Source of the DNA: Micromussa lordhowensis
Taxonomy: Eukaryota; Cnidaria; Anthozoa; Scleractinia; Lobophylliidae
DNA length: 64,000 bases
Assembly: GCA_964020085.1 (NCBI GenBank)
Contig: OZ026601.1
Span: 20,276,430 to 20,340,429 of the forward strand
Reading direction: 5' to 3'
A model generated the notes under the pieces. The model did not search any database, was not told the origin of the DNA, and saw only the letters and a program-made list of their open reading frames with translations. The translations under genes were made by a program, and so were the position numbers. Shown one piece after another: positions 1 through 12,049 of this stretch (position 1 is the stretch's first letter; the number at the start of each line of letters is the position of its first letter).

Positions 1-199
1 GGAAAATGTAAGCGTGACGCAAAGTTTGAACAAAGCGAAACAATGGTGGACGGATCATGCTTCGCTTGCTTGCATTTGTCCTTGAATTGCCCCGAAACAG
101 ACTAAGAAAAGAAAAACAAAATTTACCTCGCGCAAACGCACACTGTGAATGAGAAACTGAGAAGGTTTCTCATGTATTTTATATATTGTTATTTTGCAG

Positions 200-1741
200 A
201 TGGTAGAAAGAATAGAAGATGCTATCGTGTCACTTGAAAGTAAAATGACTACGAAACTGGATAGAATTGAAGAGCGTCTTGATCGTCTGGAAGCGGTTTC
301 AAACAGCCCTGCTGACGTCCCTTGCGAAATTGTAAGTGTCACTTTATATTTCAGAAATAGAAAACCGGTACCGTGTTTCTAACGAGTTTTAGCATAAATC
401 TACTAGCGTTCTATCACGAATGACGTTCTCTGATTGGCTACGATACTCACTATCTATTCTGTGTTACATAATAAGTAGCGTAGCAGTGTACGCTTGTTAA
501 TAGGCCATTGCAGAAACGTGAAGAGGACTCGGACGAGTTTCCTCCTCTATATACTTCTATTCTTGCTTAAAACTCTCAAGTTTAGTTGATCTTTCATTTG
601 AGTATCTTAGTTTTTCAAACAAACGGAAAACAACCACACTCTTCCCCAGTCCTCTCACGTTTCTGCAATGGGCTGTAGAATCACGGCTTCTTCGTATTTT
701 CGCATGGTTTTTGCAGATTTTCATGTTCACTTCGAACGGCAAGCTTACAAGACAAATGCCCTCCAAACTTCTCGCGTGCATCATAACTCAATTGTGCACG
801 CTAAAGCATGAACCAATTGTTGAGTAGCTATCGTTTATAAACTGCAAATTTAACACTTTTCTCGGCTTAAAAATTCGGAAAAAGTCGACACAAAAAATTA
901 TTTACATCATTTTTAATAGTTTTAAGTTATTTTCGAACGTTTTAATTTTGTAGATCAGTACCGATGAAAATTTCAGTCCTGCGAACACTTTATCCACTGT
1001 TGAATTAGTGGATGAATCCTTAGACCTGACCACGATCAATGCAGATGCCCTAAGAGCATTGCAAGATATTGGCGGTTCATTCAGCCCCATCGTTCCTTAT
1101 GTAGCGCCGCAACAATCAGAACCTGACGTAGACGATTCGTCCGGCCCTGTGACGGAAGAACTAATTCGAAGCTGTGTGACACCAAGAAAGGTTCTGAAAG
1201 TCCGCGAAACTCTGCGTGGTGAAAAAGTGCGACACAGATGCGCCGTAAAGTTACTGCCACACTTCTTTACAAAGGAGGAGCTTGCCATGTGCAATACCGA
1301 AGGGACCTTTGAAAAGGCGCCGCTGGACCGGACAAGACTCCATTCACTGAAAGGTAAATTCTTTGACTGTAGGTGTTATTGTTATCAATTGCAGTTAAGA
1401 GCAGCTGAATTCAAGAAAACGCAGCGTGTGTTTATTTTAGCGTGAACATAAGTACATGTATAAAAAACCCGTAAAAATCCATGCGTCTCGAGACTGTAAA
1501 ACTCCTCTATGACCTCTACAACAGCGCTGACGCGCATTTGACCACTTATCAAGAGGCAACACTCTCAAAATGATTTCTTCTTTCGTTTTCAGTTTTGCTG
1601 TTTACGAAGTTTCCAGTTGGACCCACAGAAGAAGAAAGCAAGTGTTGGAAAATCGTGAAAGGAAAAATAAACGATAAATGTCGAGCGACCAGATTTGCAC
1701 ACATGCGGCGTGAGGGTAGTGAAAATACGCGTTCAAACTGA
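200..1741 (+). CDS. BEN-domain protein, three coding exons visible
   Basis: Exons read as 200-331, 954-1353 and 1593-1741 (TGA). Donors are GTAAGTG and GTAAATT; acceptors are TTTGCAG, TTTTGTAG and TTTTCAG. Phases 0 and 1 match across both introns, giving 226 aa. The first exon encodes a charged coiled-coil stretch (heptads of K/E/R with L and I, about residues 1-33). The C-terminal half (about residues 100-220) reads as a BEN domain: a conserved LLPHFFTKEELA segment, then KFPVGPTEEES, CWKIVKGKIN and a terminal basic helix ending in HMRRE. BEN domains bind DNA or mediate protein contacts in chromatin and transcription factors, so a nuclear role is likely. The ATG lies directly after an acceptor AG, so an upstream exon outside the window may supply 5' UTR or more protein. 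No frame break is seen, and it looks like an intact host gene. Confidence 0.8.
503..673. repeat. Inverted repeat inside BEN-gene intron 1
   Basis: A left arm at 503-530 (GCCATTGCAGAAACGTG...) returns in reverse complement at about 646-673 with one small gap. The loop is about 115 bp. It lies wholly in the first visible intron. It may be a small foldback or MITE remnant. Confidence 0.6.
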
Positions 1742-2707
1742 CTTTTAATTTTGGAAATGAACCTTGAACCTACTAGATCTACATAGATGAGTCGTAACAG
1801 TATTGTAATTTCGTAGTAAAACTGACCTGTTCATTTTCCAGACCCAGTAGATATACACAACATCGTAGTTTTGTAAATTCAGTAGATCAGAGTAAATTTA
1901 ATAATAAAAAAGTCATGTTTTGTCTGCGAAAATGTGTTTTGTTTAAGAAGTAGTAGCCGTCTTTCGTCTAAATTACTCCCCACCCCTCAATCACTCACCC
2001 ATTTTGGGAGGAAAAAATTTGAAATAATCGGCGCTAGAGTGGAAGGTAATGTTCAAATAAATAGCTTTAAAGAACACTTCAGAAATCTGTGTACAGCGTT
2101 CTTGATGGTTGGTGCCTGAATCAGATGACAAATCCAGCGAGAAACAGTCTTCTACTACCTATGGCGAGCGAAGTGTAGGGAGAGTGCGGTTGCTATGACA
2201 ATATGAAGCACGGAGTAGCCTGGGCACAAATTCGTACAACATCATTCCCAACCTCGTTAGAGAGAGGACCCTGGGAACGAGGTCGGATCATTCCTAACCG
2301 ATTGGAATGTAAACTTCAATTGGACGAATCTTGTTTCTTTTTTAGTTTTGGCAAGACTTTGAGAACGAAATTGAATTCCGGAAATGTTCCTTTAAGTTAC
2401 TGAATGTCATGCTGATCGAAGAGTCAAATTTTACGGCAGTTAAGTTTGTAACGAGTGAATTTGGCATTACTTCGTCAATTCGGTTCTGTAAACAACCATG
2501 CATATGGATGCGCTAGTTTTGCTCACCTTTGCTTTGTGAATGGAAATCATGGTAAGTAATAAAACGCTATTAATTTTACAACCACGTAAAGTGTCTTGGT
2601 CTCTTAATCGATACAATTTGACTGTTCTATGTAAGTTAACTTAGTATAAACTGTTCCAATCGTACAAGCACTTCGGCCTTCTCATTTCCAACTATTATCT
2701 CGATACA
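1742..2707. other. 3' flank of the BEN gene, no gene seen
   Basis: AT-rich sequence after the BEN stop codon, with A/T runs near 1900 that could serve as weak polyadenylation signals. No conserved coding segment with splice sites was recognised. Confidence 0.5.
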
Positions 2708-3073
2708 GGTACATGCACAGCTTTACCCAGTTAAAACGTTGTCTGCTAGCTTTTCGAAAATTTTAAAAGCGTTCGATAATTTGCTTTAACGTTTTCATAA
2801 ACCGTTAGATGCTCCATTTAATCGTTTATCCGTTTGCAAAAAGTCGTTAAGCTACCCGTTAAAAGCGTTCAGAAAAAGCGTTGAGAAAATTCAAGCTAGT
2901 CGTCTGAACGCTTTCGGAAACCGTTAGAAATTTTCACTTGCCCGTTCAAAGCGTTAATCAAGTCGTTCAAACGCTCTCAAAAGTCGTTTGTTCTCCGTTC
3001 CTTAGGCGTTAGTTTAAAGGCGTTTAACGAAAAAGCGTTAATGTACGTTTTCCCGTGGAAGGTCACATATATT
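2708..3073. repeat. CGTT-rich foldback element, copy 1
   Basis: About 365 bp packed with short CGTT/AACG words in both orientations (CCGTTAGA, AAGCGTT, GTCGTTCAAACG). The right end reads TTTTCCCnnnnnAGGTCACATATA. The same end, with the same spacing of a TTAACG word, recurs in reverse complement near 55.63 kb and directly near 61.99 kb. The left end (near 2708) is a weaker match. This looks like a short non-autonomous DNA element of the family bounding the 55.6-62.0 kb block. Confidence 0.5.
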
Positions 3074-6000
3074 CTCATTTTCTCTTACGTACTTTGGCCC
3101 TTTCTTGTCAAACAATCTTTGATTACTCCCATGATATGCAAGGCAGTGCTCTACAATTATTTTTCGGGAGCCCTTCGCCCACTTAGCCTTGTTTTCTGGG
3201 GTGACCAGTAGTGGAGAGCGGCTGTAGAAAAGAAAAACCCAAAAGGAAAAACAAAAAGCATCAAAACCTAATTAATAAGTAATAATTATAACTAGCTAAG
3301 ATCAATGTTTATTCAAGGATTGATTATCATTTGTAAGGTCAGCAAATCACCATCATGCATTTGTCAAAAGTGCACAAAGAAAAAAAATCTAGCCGTTTTT
3401 GTACTCAAAAGTGAAGATAACTGTAGCAAAACTCCCCCCCCCCCTAAAAATAAAAAAACTTTTTACCCCCTTTGCTCTCCATGTGTCTGAAAATTTAGTT
3501 CATTCTACATCAATTTGGGGCTTTTCATGCACAGTATACAAAGCACAACAACTATGAAGAGTTTTGGTTTCCCCTATACGAAGTACAGAAGTAAACTACT
3601 GTCATGATGACTGCAAGCCTGTGTGAAATGCATATACAACTGAGACATTGTTTGACCATTGTTTTGACGGAATAGATGGATTTAGACAGTCCTAATTTTG
3701 CCATTTTGTCTTGTAATCTACACTGCAACACAAGAAATCAAATAAGGAAAGACATTGTTTTTTTGATACTGTCGAACAGATTAATATTGTTTATTGAAGC
3801 AAAACAATTACTGAGGAAAACTTAACCCGCATGTGGCATTGACATGGCTAAACTACTATTTCTGGAGACATTGTGTACATTTCTATTGGTGTGAAATTAT
3901 TATTAAACAACAGTAATGATATTTTACTGACTTTGCCTGATATATTTGACAATTGTTTACCGAAGTGGAAGTAAAGTGTGGCCACTTTTCTCTGACTCTT
4001 TTTTGAATAATTGTCTTAGTATATACCACATAATCTGAATAATTATTGGCCCAAGGATTAAATTTAATTTGAGCAATATAATGACAAAAGCCATGTTAAT
4101 TTTGTTCTGCTGCTTGCAGGTGAACAGTACACTTGGCCAAGCACCCCCTGAGCTAGGCAATAAGTGAAAGCAAGAAAATATGAATTCACTTGTGTGGTAT
4201 AGACTAAAAATCCATATGCCAGTTTAAAATAGTTTTCGTTGCAAAATGTCAGGATTCATAGGCAGGAAAAGCTTGCTACATGAGAATTTAGAGGTCGGTT
4301 ACATAGCACCATCTTCCCATATACTAAAAATGAAATAGAAGAGTATGTTGGACCAGACTTGCATTTGTTTGTTTAGATAAGTCGCGTTTACAGTCAATGA
4401 ACAAGTTCAGTTACCAGGGTAAAATCAGCGTAAGTAAATTGCTTTTAGTTCACATTAGGGAAGTGTGCGAGCAAAGCCTGACAAAAAAGGATTGATTCCC
4501 AGTTACATCAGTGCTGCAACAGTACAAAATTGCTAGTCTGAACCTGTCACATGCAGTACACATAAAACAATCTATGAAACACAATCTATTAACATTGAAA
4601 ATTGGGTGACATATTATCATGACGTGGTAGTTAGGGTGGCAGTAATCTTTCAATTGCGTGTTTCTTGCTTTTTCTGTGCGGGTTTGCTGCCTGAGGGCAG
4701 AAATAGTCTAGTTTTGTTGCTTAACATACTGCGATGTCACAGTGCTTCTACCCACCCAGATCTTGTAATAGGTATAGATTTTTGTACTGCTGAAAACATT
4801 CTGCTAAAACATTCCTCATTTCTTTATGCTAATGAAATGTCCCAGCAGGGGTAAGATTTTCAAATCTACCCTTTCCCTTCTACATGATAGTAAATGTCAA
4901 TTTGTAAATTTTAAATTGAGAAAGGAAAAGGACACAACAACCACAAAGTTCCTTGTAAGTAATTGTTATATTGTGTTTGGAAAACACCATGAACTGTCAA
5001 CTACATTTCGAGAAAAGCAGACTGTTGTCTCGCTTGGGTTTATCACTACGGTGCCAAAAGGTTAGGTTTGGAAGTTAACTTTGAGAATGTTGCTACTGAT
5101 TTAAATTTCATACAAAATCTATCTCATTCATTTTAAAGAGAAACTTTGACCCTACCTTATCAGGCCAAGCAATTGTCTGTCTCACTTTGTCTATTCCACC
5201 ACATTGCCCTCCGGTCTTGTCGGTTGATAAAGTTATTAAAACCATCTAGTGCATAAAGGGAAAAGAATAACTCATATTTACGTACTATTACGAGGGTCAC
5301 CTAGATCCAGGTTCCCTCTATGTAGGTTGGGAATACAACATCTCTGTCATTGCTCATAAGGTATTAGACTTTCCAATGTATTTCCGGGTTGCGAATACGT
5401 GTCCTTACCTTTAGAATAGGGCTCCCGACCTGTAACTGAGTCCCCAAGGAATTGCTTTTGCAAATATCATCTCTTTCGCCCCTTTTTTAACCAAACGGTG
5501 TCGACATTTTCTAAAGTCATCTTTCAAAAAGGTGATCGAAACGATTACCGATTACGATACTATTGTAAAGTTGTCCTATGGTATGCACTCTTTGAAAGAA
5601 CTCCGGGGAAAACACAGCGTTAAATCATTAAAAAAAAGAAAGACAACTAAACCCAGTAATTTTTTTAGTTAATATTCTCTTCATTCCATGTGAAGGAACT
5701 GCGTTCACATCTCCAAAACAGTTTCTTTAAGTGAATTGACACATTTCGAATAATTAATAACGGCCTCCCTCTGCAATCTTTGATCCCTATACAGTTAAGA
5801 ACTGAAAATAACGACAGCATAAGCATGTTTCGTAGACTTGTTAGATACATTGAACTACCTTTTGCAGCTGTTATATCCTTCGAGAAAGCTATGCTTCCGT
5901 AACATCTACTGTGTTACACTTCGTTAAGTCCAGCTAGGTTTTTCGGCCTCAAATTCACACAAGATACTTAGAGCCCAGGTTCCAGCCTAGTGCATAAGTG

Positions 6001-6352
6001 GTTATTGTGTCTTCAGACTAGTAGTGAAAAAAGGGAGGCCTTGTTGAATTTTTTCTCAGAGTGGCACGTTTCAAGTGTGGCCCGTATAATTGACACATTT
6101 AGCTTTTTGCTTCAAGCTATAGCCTCGGGTAATTGCATGTAAATATTACTGTTATTAATTAAAAATAAAACTGAAAACCTATTATTCCACTTTACAGGGA
6201 GATGCTAAAGATTGCCCAGTGTGTCCGCCACAAGCCAGCTATATATACGACAGAAAAAACATTTTGAATAAAAATTTTTTTGAAATACAGTAACTTTCCT
6301 ATCTGACTTGTTAAATAATATGGTAGCAGGAAATTGCAACAGAAGCTGTAGG
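3074..6352. other. Long gene-poor stretch
   Basis: About 3.3 kb of AT-rich sequence with homopolymer runs and no recognisable protein domain, RNA gene or repeat array. Reading frames here are short, hydrophobic or low-complexity and lack splice-site support. Confidence 0.5.
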
Positions 6353-6655
6353 GCAGGGCCCGCGGAGCTAATTTTTAAGTGAGGGGGGGGGGCGGACCCG
6401 CAAGCGTGAGCCAACTAGGGGGGTCAGGGGGCATTCTCCCCCGGGAAAACTTGAATTATTACTCTTCTGAAATGGCTAGAAATGCATCCAAAAAACGCTA
6501 ACAGTAACTTAATTTGTAATTGTTTTCAATGAAAAACAAAAAAAAAAAACGTATTACAACCTCTTATTTTAACAAAATATACTGAAATAGATGTATTGGC
6601 TACCTTCTAAGCTAAAGCCCCCCCAGCCTCACCCTCTCCGCGGTGCCTGTAGGGA
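6353..6655. repeat. Candidate MITE with CCGCGGAG termini
   Basis: A left end at 6353-6368 (GCAGGGCCCGCGGAG) and a right end near 6640-6655 are imperfect inverted repeats centred on CCGCGGAG. The interior carries G-runs (GGGGGGGG) and a motif with CCCCCGGGAAAA, unlike the flanks. No target-site duplication was established. Confidence 0.35.
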
Positions 6656-6719
6656 ACCCCTCACCTAACATTAATTTCGTTTAAATTCCCCCCCCCCCTC
6701 TTTGGGAAAATTAACGAAC

Positions 6720-7360
6720 TCAGAGGAAGAAAACACTTTTGAAAAGTGTACATCTTAATTTCTTATCTCAAAAAATTCTTCCCTGTTTTTTGATAACTGC
6801 GATACGCAAGAATTCCTTGTTAGCCTCATCACATAAACCCAAGTGCCAAGCGAGAAGTGAGAGAAATGCTAGGGAGGCTAGGTTGTCGAAAAAGGAAGAT
6901 GTCATGGAACTCCCCCTCCTGTGCTTTATGTGCTGTTCAAACGTTACCTTTCACGAATCACCATGCCTACTGTACAGGTGTATTCCGATTCATTGTAAAG
7001 CACATAGAGTCAGATGGAACCTCTTATATTGAATAGTGTAGAAGTACTTCTCTAAAACTGCCTATCGACTCTATAGTCCCTGGAGCAAATGTGATAAACT
7101 TTTGTATTCATCCTTGCACAAAGTCTACTGTCTTTTTTTTAAACGATTAATCACACACCATAACTTTGATTTCAATAGTGCGCACAAGGCGAATATATAG
7201 GAAGGACACTGTAATTATGAAAATCTTATCCTTGGTTCCGCGCGCGTGGCAATTGACTTCAAGACGTTTGTTGCATATTGGTTGGTGACATGTCGGAAGT
7301 GACGAAGTAAAATGACAATAGGAGTAGCAAATGATTCGCCAATGACAAGCAACGTCTTCG
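6720..7360. other. Intergenic stretch, no gene seen
   Basis: AT-rich sequence without a supportable coding segment. It precedes the TATA-bearing promoter of the small gene at 7460. Confidence 0.4.
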
Positions 7361-7368
7361 ATCTATGG

Positions 7369-7375
7369 TATAAAA
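7369..7375 (+). promoter_or_regulatory. TATA box of the 62-aa gene
   Basis: TATAAAA lies about 85 bases before the ATG at 7460. A pyrimidine-rich start region follows near 7390-7405, the expected 25-35 base spacing for a Pol II start. Confidence 0.55.
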
Positions 7376-7459
7376 TTGCCACACTATGTTCTCGCTACTT
7401 CATTTCGAGTTATCTACAACCAAGTTGACCAAGGGCAGGCTTATTAACAGACGGAGACA

Positions 7460-7820
7460 ATGGCAAGCAATGCTCAAATGTCACAACTTAGCCGTCAAAG
7501 TGGAATGGTTTGTTGTTGACTGTGCTATCTAACTAACCAAATGAAAGTAGGTCTTACATAAGATGCAATTATTCCTTTGCAGTTGGTAATACGAGACGAG
7601 CAGTTGTTCGACTTTGTTGAAGAGCTGGCAAATTACTTGGAGGGGATACTAGTCCAAATTGATGCGGTGAGAAGCTTTAGTACCAAACAACTATTTTCCT
7701 CACACGTCGTATAAGACTGCTAAGCATCTGAAGTTGCATTTTCCTTGTTTTCTCCCACTACAGGAAAGGCCGAACATGGATCACGTCCTGAGATGGTGTG
7801 GTTTACTAATAAAGAACTGA
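7460..7820 (+). CDS. Small three-exon gene, 62 aa, unknown function
   Basis: Exons read as 7460-7507, 7583-7666 and 7764-7820 (TGA). Both introns are in phase 0 with acceptors TTTGCAG and CTACAG; the first donor (GTTTGT) is weak and the second is GTGAGA. The 62-residue product starts MASNAQMSQLSRQ. It has an acidic amphipathic middle (EELANYLEGILVQID) and ends LRWCGLLIKN. I do not recognise the family. It has its own TATA box upstream, and an AATAAA at 7808-7813 lies inside the last codons, so the transcript may end almost at the stop codon. It is divergent from the neighbouring KDZ transposase gene and might be an accessory protein of that element. The tiny size leaves real doubt. Confidence 0.45.
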
Positions 7821-8540
7821 TTTGAAATTATTGCTTTTTTCATGTCAATTGTAATAGGTAGGCCATTATATGTAATTTGGATATTTCTCTTTCTTTCCTT
7901 TAAACAGGGAGCATATTTTGTCACACGCAAAAGACTTCCTCTCACAAACCGAAGATAGCGGATAGTGCAGAAATGCTTTATACAGCCACTTGTTACGAAG
8001 GAGATATAAGAAACTAAACAATTGCATCTTTTAAAAGAAAATGTTATAGACATGTCCAAGGTCTTTTGTAGTAATCGCATAGAAATAATAAATACACAAG
8101 TAATGACGAATTGAGAGAGGTATGTTACTGTTGTCAACATAGGAATAGTTTTGGTGTTAAGTTTGATGCCCTGTTCTCGTCCCAAAACAGCCATAAGGGT
8201 AAGGGTATAATATTCAGATCTTATCATGAGGCGGCACAGCTAGTACAAAACGATCCATTTTGTCTCTCGCTATGTAGAAAGTAGGATAAAAAATCCGCGA
8301 ATAGGTTTATAAAGGCCGATAACACATCTGTGGGAAGACAGAAACGGTTCTTTTTTTCGAGAGAATGAGACACAAATGACATATTAGTAACCTTAGAAGA
8401 CAGTATTGTTGCAAAGGTATATGACCCTTAGATGACATTTTATTGCCTTATCATTTCCTTCGGTAATGGAAGTGCAAAGGTGACATATTGGGCAGAGTGA
8501 AAGCAATACCACACATGTTTTTCAAAACAAAGAAGAAACA
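7821..8540. other. Spacer between two convergent genes
   Basis: Between the end of the 62-aa gene and the poly(A) signal of the KDZ gene. A 148-residue minus-strand reading frame occurs here but lacks domain or splice support. Nothing else was recognised. Confidence 0.4.
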
Positions 8541-8546
8541 TTTATT
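8541..8546 (-). terminator. Poly(A) signal of the KDZ transposase gene
   Basis: TTTATT on the plus strand is AATAAA on the minus strand, 22 bases past the TGA/TAG-type stop of the KDZ gene at 8569. This implies an unusually short 3' UTR. Confidence 0.6.
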
Positions 8547-8568
8547 CCTTCCATTGCACTACAATCAA

Positions 8569-11500
8569 TCAAGTAGAAAACTGAGATCTAACTTTAGGCA
8601 GAACTGGAGGGCGTTTTTCCCGGTGACATTTTGAAGTGTACCGATTTCTTCTAACCACCATACGGTGATAATAAAACAAAAATCTTTCCTTGGGCATGGC
8701 ACAAAGAATTTTTTTGAAACGTGCAGACCAGGAGAAAACCTGTTCTGCGATGGGAGTGTTAAGATGAGGGTTCTGCTCCTTAAACGGTTCTGGAGAAAAC
8801 AGCTGGTGACATTCCTTGTTTTTATGATTACGCAAATGTAATCTGTCAATTACTTTAGTAACTTTTAGCCAAATCTTGTCAAAAGGCGGATTCAAGGGCA
8901 GGGTCTGTCGTGCACATAGCATTCTACACACATTACACATGTTATCGTAAGATAGGATAAATTCTTCCCATTTGTCTTCAGGGACATCCTTCAGTCTTCT
9001 GTACAAGTAATGTATAGCGCAAAGAAATACTTGACTGGGAGACTCCGACCTAAAAGTAAACAAAAAACAGAGAAATACATTGAAGTGAACGTTGTACTGT
9101 CCACAGACTAGCAACAAAAAGCGCCTGGTTATTCAACTGCAACTGAAGCGGGTACTTAAATTCAGTAAGTTAAGAAATTCGCTATTCCCTCCTTGTTATA
9201 TCGATTGCAAATAGTGGTCCTTCGGAGGACAGCAATTTGCTAATACTGGGATCTTATTTATTAATTAGATCGCTCTGGCAAGGCACTAGACAAGCTTTAC
9301 ATTTACTTACAAAAACAACGGAGACCAACTTTCAATGTGGCCTCCCCCCCTGACGAAATGCAGCAATCCCCTTGACCACTTTTGCAGGCACTTCTGATGT
9401 GCCCCTGTGTCCTTGTTACAGGCAGGCTCGGGATTCACTTCAGCCGTTCCATTAAGGTGGAGTAGCTCAGCGTGGTTAGCTATAAATTCCGTAGTGCCTG
9501 CACGTAAATTGAAAAGAAATAAACATAGCTCGACAATGCACCTTGACTAAGAAATTGATCGTTCTTTTCATTCCTTTTATAACTCATTTTAAGCGAAGGT
9601 ATGAATTGCATTGTGATAAATCATGGGGGAATTTGACGTAAGGGTGTTGCATGTATAGTTTGGGCAAACGTAAAATCCCCCTAGCTCAACAATGGGACAG
9701 AAAAAGCCCAAAATGACTGTACTAGTTTAGACATCTTTATACCTTGTTGTCTTGTGACCATAGATTGGCTGATTTCTTCTCTCACCATCTGACGAGTTTT
9801 CATGCGCACTACATTAACTTCTTCCTCGGTGACTTCAGCACTTTCGTCACCTGCAAGAAGAGAGAGAAGGCGCATTCCATTTGCATTGAGCTTTACCACA
9901 AATGGGAAACCGGTGCGTATAATGTATTTCTGCAAACAGTAGGCGATTCAAAAAAATGGAGATTACCTAGTAAAACCTTTGTAAGAAGGGTGCAGCATGA
10001 TTGGAAAAATACATAATTGTATTAAACGGAAGAAAATTCTCACCACACTTATCGGACACTCCACAATATTCCCGCAGAAAATCCCGTAGCGATGTAGGAA
10101 CTCCACTTTCCGCAGCAGTTCTGCAATGATCCTCACAGAATGCACTCCCTTTGCCATATGGAGCGTTGGTACAGACATCTGGAAAATTCAAGGCCTCAAA
10201 GCCTGCAACGGTAGTTTTCACAGGATACATGCAATGTGGAAATCTTAACTTCCAAATTCCGTCCATAGATGTAAAATTGTTGCAACCTGATAAAGCAAAA
10301 TTCATGTTATAAACAAAAAATGCAAAAATACTGCCTCGAGGTGATAGAAATAAACTCATTTTAACTAAACCTCTAGCAGCACAGGCTTCAGAGCATTGGT
10401 CATCGGAATGTGGGTAGATCTCAGAACTGCGAATTTCATTCAGTTGTCGTAGTACCGATGTTAAAGCGTCGTTATCGTCTCCCTGGAAAGTCCAGGAAAG
10501 GCCGCGTTCTCTCAATTCTTCTTCTATCTCGTGCTGATAAAAGGAATCTGATACTATTTTGCGAGAAATCCTAGCCATAAAATTCCCATGTTGATCTGTA
10601 TAAAGTAAAATCCAAAAGTAATAAAATGTAAATGGCATTATCCTCTACTTTTATTTCAGCTGTCTTGATCGGGCTTGTATTAAAAAAAAATAACAATTAA
10701 CAGAAATGGAATGCGTTGAAAAAAAAGAAAAATGAAGCACTTTTTGGGATTGGTGGAAATGGCGTATTTAAGTGAAGTCCAACCATGAGTAAGATAATTA
10801 TGTGATTAAAATAGAAAACGAAGCGCAGGACCAATTATAAATGGACTACTTTACCAGGATGGGCTGCTAGATATCTTGCTAGGGTCGTTGTATCCGCTTG
10901 CATGGTCTCATTATACGATTCCGTGAAACCTTCGAAGGACAGCCATCCGTGATTTCTGACAAGTAGAATAAATGGTCAGTTAAAGGGACATATCTTTCAG
11001 CTAAATAGATAGCATAAACTGAGATATTAGGCTAAGAGGAATTGTGCTATACCGAGTGATCAGCGCTAGTGCTTCTATTACCGATAGAATAATTCGTTCA
11101 TCTTAACTCGAAAAACATACTCACGCAAGAAAAATTTGACTCAGGCATAGCTTGCGCTGAAAATAGTTAACACCACTGGCCTCAACCAAAGTTCTGGGAG
11201 TGTCATAAAACCTGTAACCATTAGTACTGTTGCCGTAAAAGGCATAGCCGTATCGAATGTTACAACTTTGACATTTCAGAGAGATCTTTATGCCAGGGAT
11301 TACATCTTCAAGCGTAAAGATTGTGACACTGGTAGGACTAGATGAGAGACTAAGGCATCCATTACACTGTAAACATTCACTACATGGCGGAGCTAAGACG
11401 CGAAATAGGGGCCACTTGCAACGGACTAACGGCTCCGGGGGTGCGTTTTGCTGTATAGATAACAGGAGACCGGTGAATCTCCGGAAGATGAAATACAAAG

Positions 11501-11798
11501 TATTCGCTTCAGCTTTGCTAACGTGCAAAGGGCAGTTTAAAACAGCTTCCTCTAAGATGCATTCAGTTAGCGAAGGAGGCAACGCAGTGGGAAGCTGTTT
11601 GGCGAGGTAGCTGATTGTGATAAGATCATGTGGTTGAAACTTGCATCGTAATATGACATCCACCAAACGTTCATCTTGTAAAGTGCAAACCTCAGACAAA
11701 TCGAAACAAGCAATGGAGTCAATCGCCTCCTGCATTTCGTCCTGTTTGCGTTTACGTGATCGCTGTCTCTGCAACTGCTGTTTCAACTTAGACTCCAT
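8569..11798 (-). CDS. KDZ-type transposase with CxC5-like cysteine cluster, seven exons
   Basis: Minus-strand exons read as 11798-11125, 10955-10855, 10595-10371, 10286-10044, 9929-9743, 9497-9311 and 9049-8569, about 698 aa in total. Five of six junctions agree in phase; 10044/9929 does not. Exon 1 is basic at the N-terminus and then carries a cysteine cluster (CSECLQCNGC ... LKCQSCNIRYGY) of the type found with Kyakuja-Dileera-Zisupton transposases. Exon 4 has MDGIWKL and Cys/His pairs. The last exon has SYDNMCN, VIDRLHLRNHK and the AEQVFSW segment. These match the Asp, Asp and Glu positions I associate with the KDZ RNase H-like core. The enzyme would cut and join transposon DNA in the nucleus. 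A TATA box and a 5' UTR exon lie upstream. It is probably a near-intact transposase, possibly with one frame fault. Confidence 0.75.
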
Positions 11799-11942
11799 GA
11801 CTGTTAATGAAGGAAAACAAAAGGAGATATCTATTAATATGTGCAAATTTACTGAAAAGGAATGGGTAAATGAAGGCTACAAAATTATACATTAGTGTCA
11901 CCCAATTAGAACTAAGGCAAGCAAGAATTTTAAAACACTATA

Positions 11943-12015
11943 CCTGTAAACTATTCCTTCTTCTTCGTCCTTGTTCCTTCTTCTTGGAGGAAATCACGGT
12001 TATAAATCCACTGTA
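11943..12015 (-). other. Probable non-coding first exon of the KDZ gene
   Basis: On the minus strand this purine-rich stretch ends in TTTACAG followed by GTATAGTG, a plausible donor. The next acceptor (CATTAACAG) sits two bases before the KDZ ATG. Its 5' edge is about 30 bases below the TATA box at 12040. Confidence 0.4.
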
Positions 12016-12039
12016 GGAAACCAGGAGAGAGAAATCCCA

Positions 12040-12046
12040 TTTTATA
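12040..12046 (-). promoter_or_regulatory. TATA box of the KDZ gene
   Basis: TATAAAA on the minus strand, about 240 bases upstream of the KDZ start codon and about 30 bases before the probable first exon. Confidence 0.5.
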
Positions 12047-12049
12047 AGT

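Noticed and set aside
7781..8227. 148-residue minus-strand frame
   Set aside because: Hydrophobic and Thr/Ile rich without motif, overlapping the 3' end of the small plus-strand gene; probably chance in AT-rich DNA.
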